64,000 bases of DNA from Paraburkholderia acidisoli (GCF_009789675.1 NZ_CP046913.1:1550001-1614000); one strand, 5' to 3'. Counted from the first letter of the stretch, positions 19,070-27,585 are shown. Made by a program: numbers and translations. Notes: generated from the sequence alone by a model not told the origin.

Positions 19070-19939
19070 TTACGCCTCGCCGAGATGCCGTTCCGGCGCG
19101 CCCGTGTAGGCATAGGCGATCTGGCGCGGCATCGGGCCTTTGTTGCGCTCGCCGCGCCCGCGTTGCTCCCACGCATGCGCGAGGATGCCCACGGCGCGCG
19201 ACAGACAGAACACGCCGCGCGCGAGTTCGGGCGCGAAACCCAGTTCGGCATAGATCACGGCCGTCACGCCGTCGATGTTCATCGGCACGGGGCGATCCTT
19301 GCGCGCGCGCAGTAGCGCTTCGATCCCGCGCGCGATAGCCGCGTAACGGCCTCGAATCGCGCCGCTGGCCACGCGTGCGTCGACGAGTTCGAGCAGCCGT
19401 CCCGCGCGCGGATCGACGGGATGAAAACGATGGCCGAATCCCGGCAGATACTTCCCTTGCGTGGCGATGAACGCGTCCACGCCGGCTTCCACGGCGTCTT
19501 GCAGCGGGCTGCCCGCGTCGATGCGTGCGGCGATATCGGCGTAAAGCTCCACGGCCTGCTGACCCGCGCCGCCGTGCACGTCGTCGAGCGCGTTGAGCGC
19601 CGAGGCCATCGCGCCGTTGATCGGCAAACCGCAACTCGTGGCGATGCGCGAAATGGCGATGGAAGGCGCGTGCGGGCCGTGATCGACGGAGGCCACGAGC
19701 GCGGCCTCGAGCAGCGTGGCTTCGTCTTCGTTCGGCAATTCGCCGCGCAGCATCAGCCAGATCATCTGCGGAAAGCTCACGTTGCCGATCAGTTCCTGGA
19801 TCGGATAGCCGCGTACCTTGATCGACCCCGGATGAATGTCGATGATCGAGGTGCTCCAATAGTCGGCGCACAGCGCGGCGAGGTCGGGCGCGGCGGGGTT
19901 GGGGCGTTGCGTGGCCTTCCCGGCTGTCTTGTCGGTCAT
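19070..19939 (-). CDS. Citryl-CoA lyase-like protein (short citrate-synthase fold)
   Basis: 289 residues, far shorter than citrate synthase (about 430) and near the size of citryl-CoA lyases. Citrate-synthase-type blocks are present: IRGYPIQEL-like VRGYPIQELIG at the N-terminus, DHGPHAPS, GLPINGAMASALNALDDVHGGAGQ and LPGFGHRFHPVDPRA with active-site type histidines. Such enzymes cleave a (3S)-hydroxyacyl-CoA like citryl-CoA into acetyl-CoA and a keto acid. The start codon is 1 base after the CoA-transferase stop, so the two are made together: activation then cleavage. The true substrate is open (citrate, citramalate or another hydroxy-polycarboxylate). Confidence 0.78.
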   Translation of the reverse strand: MTDKTAGKATQRPNPAAPDLAALCADYWSTSIIDIHPGSIKVRGYPIQELIGNVSFPQMIWLMLRGELPNEDEATLLEAALVASVDHGPHAPSIAISRIATSCGLPINGAMASALNALDDVHGGAGQQAVELYADIAARIDAGSPLQDAVEAGVDAFIATQGKYLPGFGHRFHPVDPRAGRLLELVDARVASGAIRGRYAAIARGIEALLRARKDRPVPMNIDGVTAVIYAELGFAPELARGVFCLSRAVGILAHAWEQRGRGERNKGPMPRQIAYAYTGAPERHLGEA

Positions 19940-19940
19940 G

Positions 19941-21146
19941 TCAGATCACTCCGTCTTGCTTGAACGCTTCGATGGCCGCGGCGTCGTAGCCGAGTTGCGC
20001 GAGCGTTTCCTGCGTGTGGGCGCCGAGCGTGGGCGCGGGCGTGGTGGGCGCGGCGTCGGCGTCGGCGAGCCGCAGGCCCGCGCGTGTCACGCGCTGCGGC
20101 GCGGCGCCTTGCGTGGTGTCGCCCGTGGCGAGTTCGCGTACGAAACGCCGTTCGGCCAGATGCGGGTGCGCGAGGATTTCCGGCACCGAGAGCACACGCC
20201 CCACGGGCACGCCGCGCTCCAGCAAACGTGTTTCCCAGTTCGCGGCGGTGTCGGCGGCGAGTGCGGTTTCGATCTCGGCCTTGAGCGCTTCGCGATGCAG
20301 CTTGCGCAGATGGCGCGCCGCGAAGCGTTCGTCGCGCGCCAGCTCCGGCCGGCCGATGACTTCGCACAGGCTTTCGAACTGACGCGTTTCGTTCGCGGCG
20401 ATGTTCAGGAGTCCTGCGCCCGTGCGGAACGTGCCCGAAGGGGCGGCGGTGAAATTTTCGTTGCCCATGGGCGTGGGTTCGACGCCCGCGTTCAGATAGT
20501 TCGACACCACCCAGCCCATGGTGGCGAGCGTGCTTTCCAGCATCGACACGTCGAGCCGCCGCCCGCGGCCGCTCGTGCGCGCGTCGAGCAGCGCGGCGCA
20601 TATGCCGAACGCGGCCGTGAGTCCGCCCACGGTATCGGAGACGGGATAGCCCACGCGCAGCGGCGCGCTTTCCCCGTCGCCGGTCACGCTCATCACGCCC
20701 GCCATGCCCTGAATGATCTGATCGTAGGCGGGGCGGCGGGAGAGGGCGCCGTCGTCGCCGAAACCGGAAATGGCGCAATAGACCAAGCGCGGATTCACTT
20801 CGGATAACTGATCGTAGCCGAGCCCGAGCCGATCCATCACGCCGGGCCGGTAATTCTCGACCAGCACGTCGGCGTCGCGCACGAGATCGCGCAGAATGGC
20901 CTTGCCGCGCGGGTCCTTGAGATTGAGCGTGATCGAGCGTTTGCCCGCGTTCACGGCCACGAACGACGCGCCCATGTTGCGCGCGGCGGCGTCCTTGTCG
21001 GCGCCCAGACGTCGCGCGAGATCGCCGCCTTCGGGATGTTCGACCTTGGTGACTTCGGCGCCGAATAGCGCAAGCTGATACGCGCAAAACGGACCCGCGA
21101 GCACATTCGACAGATCCAGAACGCGCACGCCGGTAAGTGGAAGCAT
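19941..21146 (-). CDS. CaiB/BaiF (family III) CoA-transferase
   Basis: 401 residues from ATG at 21146 (MLPLTGVRVLDLSNVLAGPF). Family III markers: ALFGAEVTKVEHPEGGDLAR, VNAGKRSITLNLKDPRGK, YDQIIQGMAGVMSVTG and GRGRRLDVSMLES. The Asp of VSDTVGG aligns with the catalytic Asp (Asp169 of formyl-CoA transferase). It would move CoA from a donor such as succinyl-CoA to a free acid. Placed between the MFS carrier and the lyase, it likely activates the imported acid. Confidence 0.88.
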   Translation of the reverse strand: MLPLTGVRVLDLSNVLAGPFCAYQLALFGAEVTKVEHPEGGDLARRLGADKDAAARNMGASFVAVNAGKRSITLNLKDPRGKAILRDLVRDADVLVENYRPGVMDRLGLGYDQLSEVNPRLVYCAISGFGDDGALSRRPAYDQIIQGMAGVMSVTGDGESAPLRVGYPVSDTVGGLTAAFGICAALLDARTSGRGRRLDVSMLESTLATMGWVVSNYLNAGVEPTPMGNENFTAAPSGTFRTGAGLLNIAANETRQFESLCEVIGRPELARDERFAARHLRKLHREALKAEIETALAADTAANWETRLLERGVPVGRVLSVPEILAHPHLAERRFVRELATGDTTQGAAPQRVTRAGLRLADADAAPTTPAPTLGAHTQETLAQLGYDAAAIEAFKQDGVI

Positions 21147-21178
21147 GACGATGAAACCTCGTTCCAAGAGAGAAAGGA

Positions 21179-22615
21179 TTAGCGTGAAATGTCGTCGAGC
21201 GCGCGATTCTTCGTGCGCGGCCCGAACAGACCGATCGCGGCCATCACCACGATCATCGCGCCCGTGATCAGTGCGAACACGCCTGGCACACCGAAGTGAC
21301 GCAAGGCGAACGCAATCATGAAGCCCGAGAACATGGCCGAAAGCCGCGACATCGAATAGACGAAGCCGACCGCCGTGGCGCGCATGCGCGTGGGGAACAG
21401 TTCGACTTGGTACGCGTGGTAACCCACGGAAAGCAGGGTGCCGCCGAGCGTGATGAGCACGCCGAGCAGCATCAGCATGGCGGCGGAAGTCTGCATGGCG
21501 AACAGCGCGCCGCACACGGCGATGGCGAGCGCGGAGAGCACCACGAGCGTCTTGCGCTCGATACGGTCGGCGACCGCCATGCCGATGAGCGGCCCGAACG
21601 GATTCGACACGGCAATCACGAACGAGTAGAGCAGGCTGTGCGTGATCGTCACGCCCTTCGAGACGAGCAGCGTGGGCACCCACGACGCGAAGCCGTAAAA
21701 CCCGATCGCCTGAAACAGGTTGAACACCAGCAGCGTCACGGTGCGGCGGCGATACGGCGGCTGCCAGAGTTCGGCGAAACGCGCTTTCCTGGCCGTGGGC
21801 GCGGCGTGGGTTTCTTGCGCGGGCGTAGGCAAGCGGCGGCCATATTCGCGCTCGACCCGCGCTTCGAGTCGCGCCAGTACGCGTGCGGCTTCCTCGGTAC
21901 GGCCGCGTTGCGCGAGCCAGCGCGCGCTTTCGGGTACGCGGCGGCGAATGGCCCACGCGATCAATGCGCCCAGCGCGCCGATCATCACGACCCAGCGCCA
22001 GCCGTCGAAGCCGAGCGGCGCCTGCGGCACGAACCACCACGCGAGCAGCGCGACGGCGGGCACGGCCGTGTACTGCACGAGATGCACGAACGCAAAGGCG
22101 CGCCCGCGCATGTGCTTGGGCACGAGTTCGCTCACGTAGGTGTCGATGGTGACGAGTTCGATGCCCACGCCGATGCCCGCGATGAGCCGCCAGAGGTTGA
22201 TCGCGGGCGCGCTGGTCTGCAGCGCCATGATGCAGGTCGCCACCGAATACCAGAGCAGCGACGCCGTGAACATCGTGCGGCGGCCGTAGCGGTCGGCGAG
22301 ACCGGTGAGACAGAACGTGCCGATGAAGAGCCCCGCGAACGACGCCGCGACGAATGCGCCCAACCCTGAGAAACCGAAGAACGATGCCGTGGTGGTCGAG
22401 TACAGGCCGCTTTTCACGAGGCCCGGCCCCACGTATGCCGTGAAAAAGAGATCGTAGAACTCGAACCAGCCGCCCAGCGACAGCAGCAGGACGAGCGACC
22501 AGATCGCGCGTGTGGCCGGCAGGCGGTCGATACGCGCGTTGATCTGGGCCGCGCCCGCTAACGCGGCGAGGTCTTCTTGCGACGCATGGGTCGCGTCGAC
22601 CGGCAGGCTGGACAT
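21179..22615 (-). CDS. MFS transporter (metabolite:proton symporter type)
   Basis: 478 residues with 12 membrane spans and a charged central loop near residues 215-255. The MFS loop signature GLADRYGRRTMF lies after TM2. It resembles sugar-acid/aromatic-acid symporters. Two ATGs compete: at 22621 the AGGAG abuts the codon, while 22615 (MSSLPVDA) has a six-base spacing, so I chose 22615. First gene of a minus-strand operon with the CoA-transferase and lyase; it probably imports their substrate. Confidence 0.88.
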   Translation of the reverse strand: MSSLPVDATHASQEDLAALAGAAQINARIDRLPATRAIWSLVLLLSLGGWFEFYDLFFTAYVGPGLVKSGLYSTTTASFFGFSGLGAFVAASFAGLFIGTFCLTGLADRYGRRTMFTASLLWYSVATCIMALQTSAPAINLWRLIAGIGVGIELVTIDTYVSELVPKHMRGRAFAFVHLVQYTAVPAVALLAWWFVPQAPLGFDGWRWVVMIGALGALIAWAIRRRVPESARWLAQRGRTEEAARVLARLEARVEREYGRRLPTPAQETHAAPTARKARFAELWQPPYRRRTVTLLVFNLFQAIGFYGFASWVPTLLVSKGVTITHSLLYSFVIAVSNPFGPLIGMAVADRIERKTLVVLSALAIAVCGALFAMQTSAAMLMLLGVLITLGGTLLSVGYHAYQVELFPTRMRATAVGFVYSMSRLSAMFSGFMIAFALRHFGVPGVFALITGAMIVVMAAIGLFGPRTKNRALDDISR

Positions 22616-22637
22616 CGTCATCTCCTGAATTTGTTTT

Positions 22638-22663
22638 CGTTCTATCCAATAGAACGTCGTTCT
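22638..22663 (-). promoter_or_regulatory. Inverted repeat, candidate IclR operator
   Basis: CGTTCTAT (22638-22645), spacer CCA, ATAGAACG (22649-22656) is a perfect 8-bp inverted repeat, with a third half-site CGTTCT at 22658-22663. It lies just upstream of the MFS gene, where the promoter should be. Three spaced half-sites resemble sites of PcaU/PobR-type IclR regulators; the regulator at 18305 is the natural candidate. Confidence 0.55.
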
Positions 22664-22964
22664 GAAATAATGAACCCATGATACTGCGCAGGCGGTAACC
22701 CACCGACCCAGGGCTTTTACGGAGGCGGGAAACGGGCGTGGTGCGCCGCGAACGGCGAGCGACTGACGACGGCGCGTTCGCATCATCGGGGGGGCAACGC
22801 TGGTAATCTCGGTGGGTGATCCTGAAGATGGGCGAGGCCGATGCATGCGCCTCGCCGCGTCGACGAGCATTCCGGCAGTGAATTTGCGCAGTGGATTTGG
22901 CTTGAATCCGTTTCAGCGCCGCGGCCATCCCGACCGATCGGGCGCACGTCAGTCAGGAGACGTC

Positions 22965-23921
22965 GTGAATAAAAATGTCTTCCCTGCAGCGCTTCACGTT
23001 CCGCTTCACATTCCGCTTCACATTCCGCTTCGCTTTCGGCTTCTTCGTTCGCGCTTTCATGCCCGCCGGGCTGGCGTCGGCATGGCGTTGGCCGCCGTAT
23101 TCGCGCTGGGCGGCTGCGCCAACGCGCCGAACCCGCAACACGCCGCCGAGCCGTCGAAATCCAATGTGCCTTCGCCGCTGACCGAACTCGAGAACGGCAC
23201 CTTCGACGCGGAGAACGCGAACGCGCCGCTCACCGCCGTCGATCCGCGCGCGACCGATGCGCTCGACGCGATGGGCGCCTATCTGCGCACGCTGCGCCAG
23301 TTCGAGGTGAGCGCCGAGACGTCGACCGACGTCGTGCTCGACAACGGCCAGAACGCGGCGCTGCTGCGCCAGACGGTGCTCAAGGTGAAGCGCCCCGACC
23401 GCCTGCGCGCCGACGTCACGGGCAACGGCAACACGCGCGGGCTCGTCTACGACGGCCGCCATTTCACGATCTTCAATGAGAAGAAGGGCTACTACACGCG
23501 CAACGACGCGCCGCCGACGCTCGACGGCCTCGTGCGCGATCTCGCCACCACGTGGCATATCGAAACGCCGCTCGCCGACCTGTTCTACTGGGGCAGCGAC
23601 AAGAACGACGACGCGTCGATCACGGCCGCGCAGGTGCTCGGCGTGGAAAAGGTCGATACGCGCTGGTGCACGCACTATGTGTATCAGCAGGCGGGCGCGG
23701 ACTGGGAACTGTGGATCGAGCAGGGGCGGCGACCGCTGCCGTGCCACATGGTGATCGCCGATACGACGCAGCCCACGCTGCCGCGCCACGTGGTGACGTA
23801 TCACTGGAACCTGGCGCCGGCGTTCAATGCCTCGACGTTCACATACCGGCCCAAGCCCGGCGCGAAGGAAATCGAATTGAAACCGGCGGAAAGCGGGCCT
23901 TCGTTCGAGGAGGCGCAATGA
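22965..23921 (+). CDS. DUF2092-type predicted lipoprotein
   Basis: 318 residues from GTG 22965, which follows AGGAGA. The N-terminus is unusual: about 35 basic and repetitive residues (HVPLHIPLHIPLRFR) precede a hydrophobic core and lipobox LGGC, so the mature protein would be a lipid-anchored periplasmic protein. The body reads LDAMGAYLRTLRQFEVSAE...TDVVLDNGQ, with LKVKRPDRLRADVTG and RHFTIFNEKKGYYTR, as in DUF2092 proteins, which resemble LolA/LolB-like carriers. The substrate is unknown. The last codons overlap the next start (ATGA), so it pairs with the Pro/Gly-rich protein. Confidence 0.82.
   Translation: MNKNVFPAALHVPLHIPLHIPLRFRLLRSRFHARRAGVGMALAAVFALGGCANAPNPQHAAEPSKSNVPSPLTELENGTFDAENANAPLTAVDPRATDALDAMGAYLRTLRQFEVSAETSTDVVLDNGQNAALLRQTVLKVKRPDRLRADVTGNGNTRGLVYDGRHFTIFNEKKGYYTRNDAPPTLDGLVRDLATTWHIETPLADLFYWGSDKNDDASITAAQVLGVEKVDTRWCTHYVYQQAGADWELWIEQGRRPLPCHMVIADTTQPTLPRHVVTYHWNLAPAFNASTFTYRPKPGAKEIELKPAESGPSFEEAQ
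22991..23026 (+). repeat. Three 12-bp tandem repeats inside a signal peptide
   Basis: GCTTCACGTTCC, GCTTCACATTCC, GCTTCACATTCC in direct tandem, followed by a decayed copy. Each unit is four codons and adds LHxP to the n-region of the DUF2092 lipoprotein, so slippage would change length without a frameshift. Confidence 0.8.
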
Positions 23922-24496
23922 GCTTCGATGCCAGGCGGCGGAGGGTTCCGGCGGCGCTGTTTCTGGCGCTAGCCGTCGCGGCGCAGGATGCGAGCGCGTT
24001 TCGCGGCATGGCGCGCACGAGCGTGCATCCGCTGGGCGGTGCAGGGCAGTCGCTCGGGCGGCCGGGTTTCAACGGCGGCGGCGAGCAGCATCATCCGGGG
24101 CCTGGACCTGGACCGAATCCGGGTCCGCGCCCTCCGGGGCCGCCGCCCGGACCACCGCCTGGACCTCAACCCGGTCCCGGGCCGCATCCACCGGGTCCGC
24201 CGCCTGGACCGCCTCCGGGACCACCACCGGGACCGGGCCCGCATCCACCCGGACCGCCGCCTCCGCCTCCGCCACCCGGCTACTGGGGCGGCGGCTGGTA
24301 CGTCGATCCCGTTGCGGCGGCGGTCACGGTGGGCGTCACCGCGGCCGTGGTCGGCTCGATGGTCGCAACGCTGCCGCCGGCCTGCAGCGCGGTCATGATC
24401 GGCGGCGTGACCTACGAGCAATGCGGCGCGACGTGGTATCAGCCGATATACGTGGGCACGGCGGTTCAATATGTCGTAGTGACGGCGCCGCGCTGA
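23918..24496 (+). CDS. Secreted proline/glycine-rich protein
   Basis: 192 residues. A Sec signal (RRRRVPAALFLALAVAAQDASA) is followed by a Gly/Pro region of about 60 residues made of PGP and PPGPPPG units (about 55-125), then a hydrophobic stretch (VAAAVTVGVTAAVVGSMVATLPP) and a C-terminal part with YEQCGATWYQPIYVGTAVQYVVV, a pattern seen in DUF6515-like proteins. The Pro stretch could span the periplasm or wall. The start overlaps the stop of the DUF2092 gene, implying joint function, perhaps at the outer membrane. Function unknown. Confidence 0.8.
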   Translation: MSFDARRRRVPAALFLALAVAAQDASAFRGMARTSVHPLGGAGQSLGRPGFNGGGEQHHPGPGPGPNPGPRPPGPPPGPPPGPQPGPGPHPPGPPPGPPPGPPPGPGPHPPGPPPPPPPPGYWGGGWYVDPVAAAVTVGVTAAVVGSMVATLPPACSAVMIGGVTYEQCGATWYQPIYVGTAVQYVVVTAPR

Positions 24497-24507
24497 ACCA
24501 GATGCGA

Positions 24508-24557
24508 GGCGAGCCGGTTTTTCCGCAGAGGAAACAGAGCGGGAGAACCGGCTCGCC
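24508..24557. terminator. Nested inverted repeat after the Pro/Gly-rich gene
   Basis: GGCGAGCCGGTT (24508-24519) pairs perfectly with AACCGGCTCGCC (24546-24557); the 26-base loop holds a second small stem (TTTCC/GGAAA). No T-run follows, but a 12-bp GC-rich stem 11 bases after a stop is a plausible terminator or mRNA stabiliser. Confidence 0.5.
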
Positions 24558-24725
24558 GTTGTAAGCTTCCGACTCCGTCGAATTCATAATTTTACATAAG
24601 ATAAATTATCGATAAAACTGGCGGCGGCGGATCGAGCCCTTTGTAAGCCTGCTCAAGAACCCACACGCTGCGCCGTAATACGTGGATCGGCGGATCTCCG
24701 TCATTGAACATCGTCATTCGCCCCC

Positions 24726-26267
24726 ATGAAACTCAGTCGCAAGATTCCGCTCGCGTTCGCCGCGTCGCTCACGTTGATGTCGGCCGGCGCGTTCTACGGC
24801 ATTCACACGCTCAATCAGGCCATCGACACGTATCGCGTCAACGTGCAGGCCTCGGCCGCCAACGAACGCATGGCGTCGGCCACGCTCGTCGAATTCAAGT
24901 TGCAGGTGCAGGAATGGAAAGACACGCTCCTGCGCGGCAAGGATCCGGCCAAGCTCGACAAGTACTGGGGGCAATTCCAGCAGCGCGAACGCACCGTGGA
25001 CGACCTCGCGGCCACGTTGCAGGCGAAATTGCCCGACGGCGAAGCACGCACGCTCGTGACGCAGTTCGCCGCCGCGCACACGGCCATGGGCCAGGGCTAT
25101 CGCAAGGGTCTGGAGGCGTTCAAGGCGGCCGGCGCCGATCCGTCCGCGGGCGACGCTCAGGTGGCCGGCGTCGACCGCGCGCCCGCCAATCTGCTCGACA
25201 AAGCCGCGCATACGATTGCCGCCGACAACGCCGAGGTCGTCGCCGATGCCGCGCGCCACGCCCAGCGCGCGATCGTCGTGAGCGCCCTGCTCATGGTTGC
25301 CGTGTTCGTATTCGCGCTCGCGGGCGGCGTGCTGTTCAGCCGCGCGGTGACGCGCCCGCTCGGCCGCGCCGTCGATTTCGCGCGGGACGTCGCGAACGGC
25401 GATCTGTCGACCGACCTGCACGCCCACGGCGACGACGAGACCGCCGAACTGCTGGCCGCGCTCGCGCAAATGCAGGCGAGCCTCGCGCGCGTGGTGAGCG
25501 AAGTGCGCGGCAACGCGGAAGGCGTCGCCACGGCGAGCGCGCAGATCGCGAGCGGCAATCTGAATCTCTCCTCGCGCACCGAGGAACAGGCCGCGTCGCT
25601 CGAAGAAACGGCCGCGAGCATGGAAGAACTCACGTCGATCGTGCGCATGAACGCCGAAAACGCCCAGCACGCGACCGAACTCGCGGGCACGGCCGCGCAA
25701 ACGGCCTCGCGCGGCGGCGTCGTGATGCGCGAAGTCGTTGGCACGATGCAGTCGATCGCGGACAGCTCGAACAAAGTTGGCGAGATCATCGGCCTGATCG
25801 ACGGCATTGCATTCCAGACCAATATTCTGGCGCTCAACGCCGCCGTGGAAGCCGCGCGCGCGGGCGAACAAGGCCGCGGTTTCGCCGTGGTCGCGGGGGA
25901 AGTGCGCACGCTCGCGCAGCGCAGCGCGGCGGCGGCGCGCGAGATCAAGGAGCTGATCGCGCAGTCGGCGCAGCGCGTGGAAGCGGGCTCGACGCTGGTG
26001 GCGAACGCCGGCCAGATCATCGACGAGATCGTGGGCTCCGTGCACCGCGTGACGACCACCGTCGGCGAAATCTCGACGGCCTCGCGCGAGCAATCCACCG
26101 GCATCGAGCAGGTCAACGTGGCCGTCACGCAAATGGACGAAGTCACGCAGCAGAACGCCGCGCTGGTCGAGGAAGCCTCGGCGGCGGCGCATGCGCTCGC
26201 CGAGCAGGCGCACGCGCTGCGCGAGGCGGTGGCCGCGTTCCGTCTGCGCGAGCCGGCGTTCGCCTGA
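24726..26267 (+). CDS. Methyl-accepting chemotaxis protein without CheR-docking tail
   Basis: 513 residues. TM1 is at about 8-30 and TM2 at about 178-202, enclosing a four-helix sensor domain that differs from that of the receptor at 273 (EWKDTLLRGKDPAKLDKYW). HAMP and the signalling hairpin follow, with [20 protein letters not shown] near residue 364. The C-terminus is LREPAFA: no xWETF motif, so adaptation would depend on better-tethered receptors. No chemotaxis kinase genes lie nearby. The stop lies in a duplicated TTCGCCTGA. Confidence 0.93.
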   Translation: MKLSRKIPLAFAASLTLMSAGAFYGIHTLNQAIDTYRVNVQASAANERMASATLVEFKLQVQEWKDTLLRGKDPAKLDKYWGQFQQRERTVDDLAATLQAKLPDGEARTLVTQFAAAHTAMGQGYRKGLEAFKAAGADPSAGDAQVAGVDRAPANLLDKAAHTIAADNAEVVADAARHAQRAIVVSALLMVAVFVFALAGGVLFSRAVTRPLGRAVDFARDVANGDLSTDLHAHGDDETAELLAALAQMQASLARVVSEVRGNAEGVATASAQIASGNLNLSSRTEEQAASLEETAASMEELTSIVRMNAENAQHATELAGTAAQTASRGGVVMREVVGTMQSIADSSNKVGEIIGLIDGIAFQTNILALNAAVEAARAGEQGRGFAVVAGEVRTLAQRSAAAAREIKELIAQSAQRVEAGSTLVANAGQIIDEIVGSVHRVTTTVGEISTASREQSTGIEQVNVAVTQMDEVTQQNAALVEEASAAAHALAEQAHALREAVAAFRLREPAFA

Positions 26268-26271
26268 GATT

Positions 26272-26288
26272 CGCCTGACCGTCAGGCG
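26272..26288. terminator. Hairpin between convergent chemoreceptor and racemase genes
   Basis: CGCCTGAC, one base, GTCAGGCG: an 8-bp inverted repeat in the 28-base gap between the two stops. There is no T-run; it could act for both strands. Confidence 0.4.
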
Positions 26289-26295
26289 TAACGGC

Positions 26296-27450
26296 TTACA
26301 TCACATAGCCGAGGCCGTTTTCGCGCATGCGGGCGATGGCGGCCTCGTCGAAACCCCAGTCGAGCAGCGCCGATAACCCACGTTCGCCGCGCGCGGGCGC
26401 CCTCGCCCCGAGCGCCGACGGCGTGCCCGAAAAGCGCGGCGCGGGCGCAGGCTGCACGACGCCGTGCGCCTCCACGAAACTGCCGCGCGCGGCGTTGTGC
26501 GCATGCGCGGGCGCTTCCGAAAACCCGAGCACGGGCGCCACGCACGCGTCGCGGCCGTCGAACACGGCGCACCATTCGTCACGCGTGCGGGAAGCGAAGG
26601 CAGCCGTAAAACGCTCGCGCAACATGGGCCAACCCGCGCGGTCGTGCTGGGGCGGCAGACCGGCATCGGCAAGGCCGAGTCCGTCGATGAACTGCGCGTA
26701 GAAGCGCGCCTCCACGGCGCCGACCGTCATGTACTGGCCGTCTTTCGTGCGATAGCTGTCGTACCAGGGCGTGCCGCCATCGAGCAGATTGCTCTCGCGC
26801 GACTCGCGCCAATGCCCGGACGCCATCAAGCCCCACACCACCGAGCCGAGTTGCGCGGCGCCCTCCACCATGGCCGCGTCCACCACCTGGCCCGCGCCAC
26901 CGCGCTGCACGTGGCAGAGCGCCGCGACCACGCCGAGCGCGAGCAGCATGCCGCCACCGCCATAATCGCCGACGAGATTCAGCGGCGGCACCGGCGCCTC
27001 GCCCGCGCGGCCGATGCCCGACAGCACGCCCGAGAGCGCGATGTAATTGAGGTCGTGCCCGGCGCGTTGCGCGAGTGGCCCGCTCTGCCCCCAGCCCGTC
27101 ATGCGCCCGTAGACGAGCCTGGGATTGCGCGCGAGCGCGGCTTCGGGACCGAGGCCGAGGCGCTCCATGGTGCCGGGCCGAAAGCCCTCGACGAGCACGT
27201 CGGCTTCCGCGATCAGATCGAGCGCGGCCTGCGCCGCTTCGGGACGCTTGAGGTCGAGCGTGAGCGAGCGCCGCCCTCGCCCGGTCACGTCCGCGCGCGC
27301 GCCCTCGCGCTTCGGCCCGAGATCGTCGGGCGCGACGGGACGGTCGATGCGGATCACGTCCGCGCCCATGTCGGCCAGCAGCATCGTGCCGAACGGCGCC
27401 GGGCCGATCGCCTCGAACTCCAGCACGCGAAATCCGCTCAAAACGCCCAT
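26296..27450 (-). CDS. Alpha-methylacyl-CoA racemase (CaiB/BaiF family)
   Basis: 384 residues from ATG at 27450. It matches AMACR/MCR: GPAPFGTMLLADMGADVIRIDRP, RRSLTLDLKRPEA, VLVEGFRPGTMERLGLGP, GHDLNYIALSG (catalytic His) and VGDYGGGGML (catalytic Asp). It interconverts (R)- and (S)-2-methylacyl-CoA so that branched fatty acids can enter beta-oxidation. The acyl-CoA dehydrogenase and ETF-QO genes further upstream on the same strand fit, but a terminator at 27546 separates it from them, so it has its own promoter. Confidence 0.9.
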   Translation of the reverse strand: MGVLSGFRVLEFEAIGPAPFGTMLLADMGADVIRIDRPVAPDDLGPKREGARADVTGRGRRSLTLDLKRPEAAQAALDLIAEADVLVEGFRPGTMERLGLGPEAALARNPRLVYGRMTGWGQSGPLAQRAGHDLNYIALSGVLSGIGRAGEAPVPPLNLVGDYGGGGMLLALGVVAALCHVQRGGAGQVVDAAMVEGAAQLGSVVWGLMASGHWRESRESNLLDGGTPWYDSYRTKDGQYMTVGAVEARFYAQFIDGLGLADAGLPPQHDRAGWPMLRERFTAAFASRTRDEWCAVFDGRDACVAPVLGFSEAPAHAHNAARGSFVEAHGVVQPAPAPRFSGTPSALGARAPARGERGLSALLDWGFDEAAIARMRENGLGYVM

Positions 27451-27545
27451 GTTTCGTGTCTCCGTTCGTGATCGTCGGACGAACATACGCGAGCGCGTGG
27501 CGGAAAGAACCCCCCGCGTTCGGTGGGTCGAACGCGCGCCAATGC

Positions 27546-27585
27546 AAAAAAGCCGCTCCGGTTTCTCAACCGAAGCGGCTTTTTT
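27546..27585 (-). terminator. Strong bidirectional-type terminator after the ETF-QO gene
   Basis: A-run then AGCCGCT and CGGTT, loop, AACCG and AGCGGCT then T-run. Both ends carry A/T tracts, so it can work on either strand; here it ends the minus-strand ETF-QO transcript 35 bases after the stop. Confidence 0.88.

Noticed and set aside
21147..22928. Extension of the CoA-transferase frame upstream to 22928
   Set aside because: The frame is open but runs antisense-like through the MFS gene in another frame; the family start is at 21146.
24587..24615. A sigma-28-like flagellar promoter before the second chemoreceptor (TAA...CGATAA)
   Set aside because: The -10-like CGATAA is present, but the best -35 match is two bases too far and poorly conserved.
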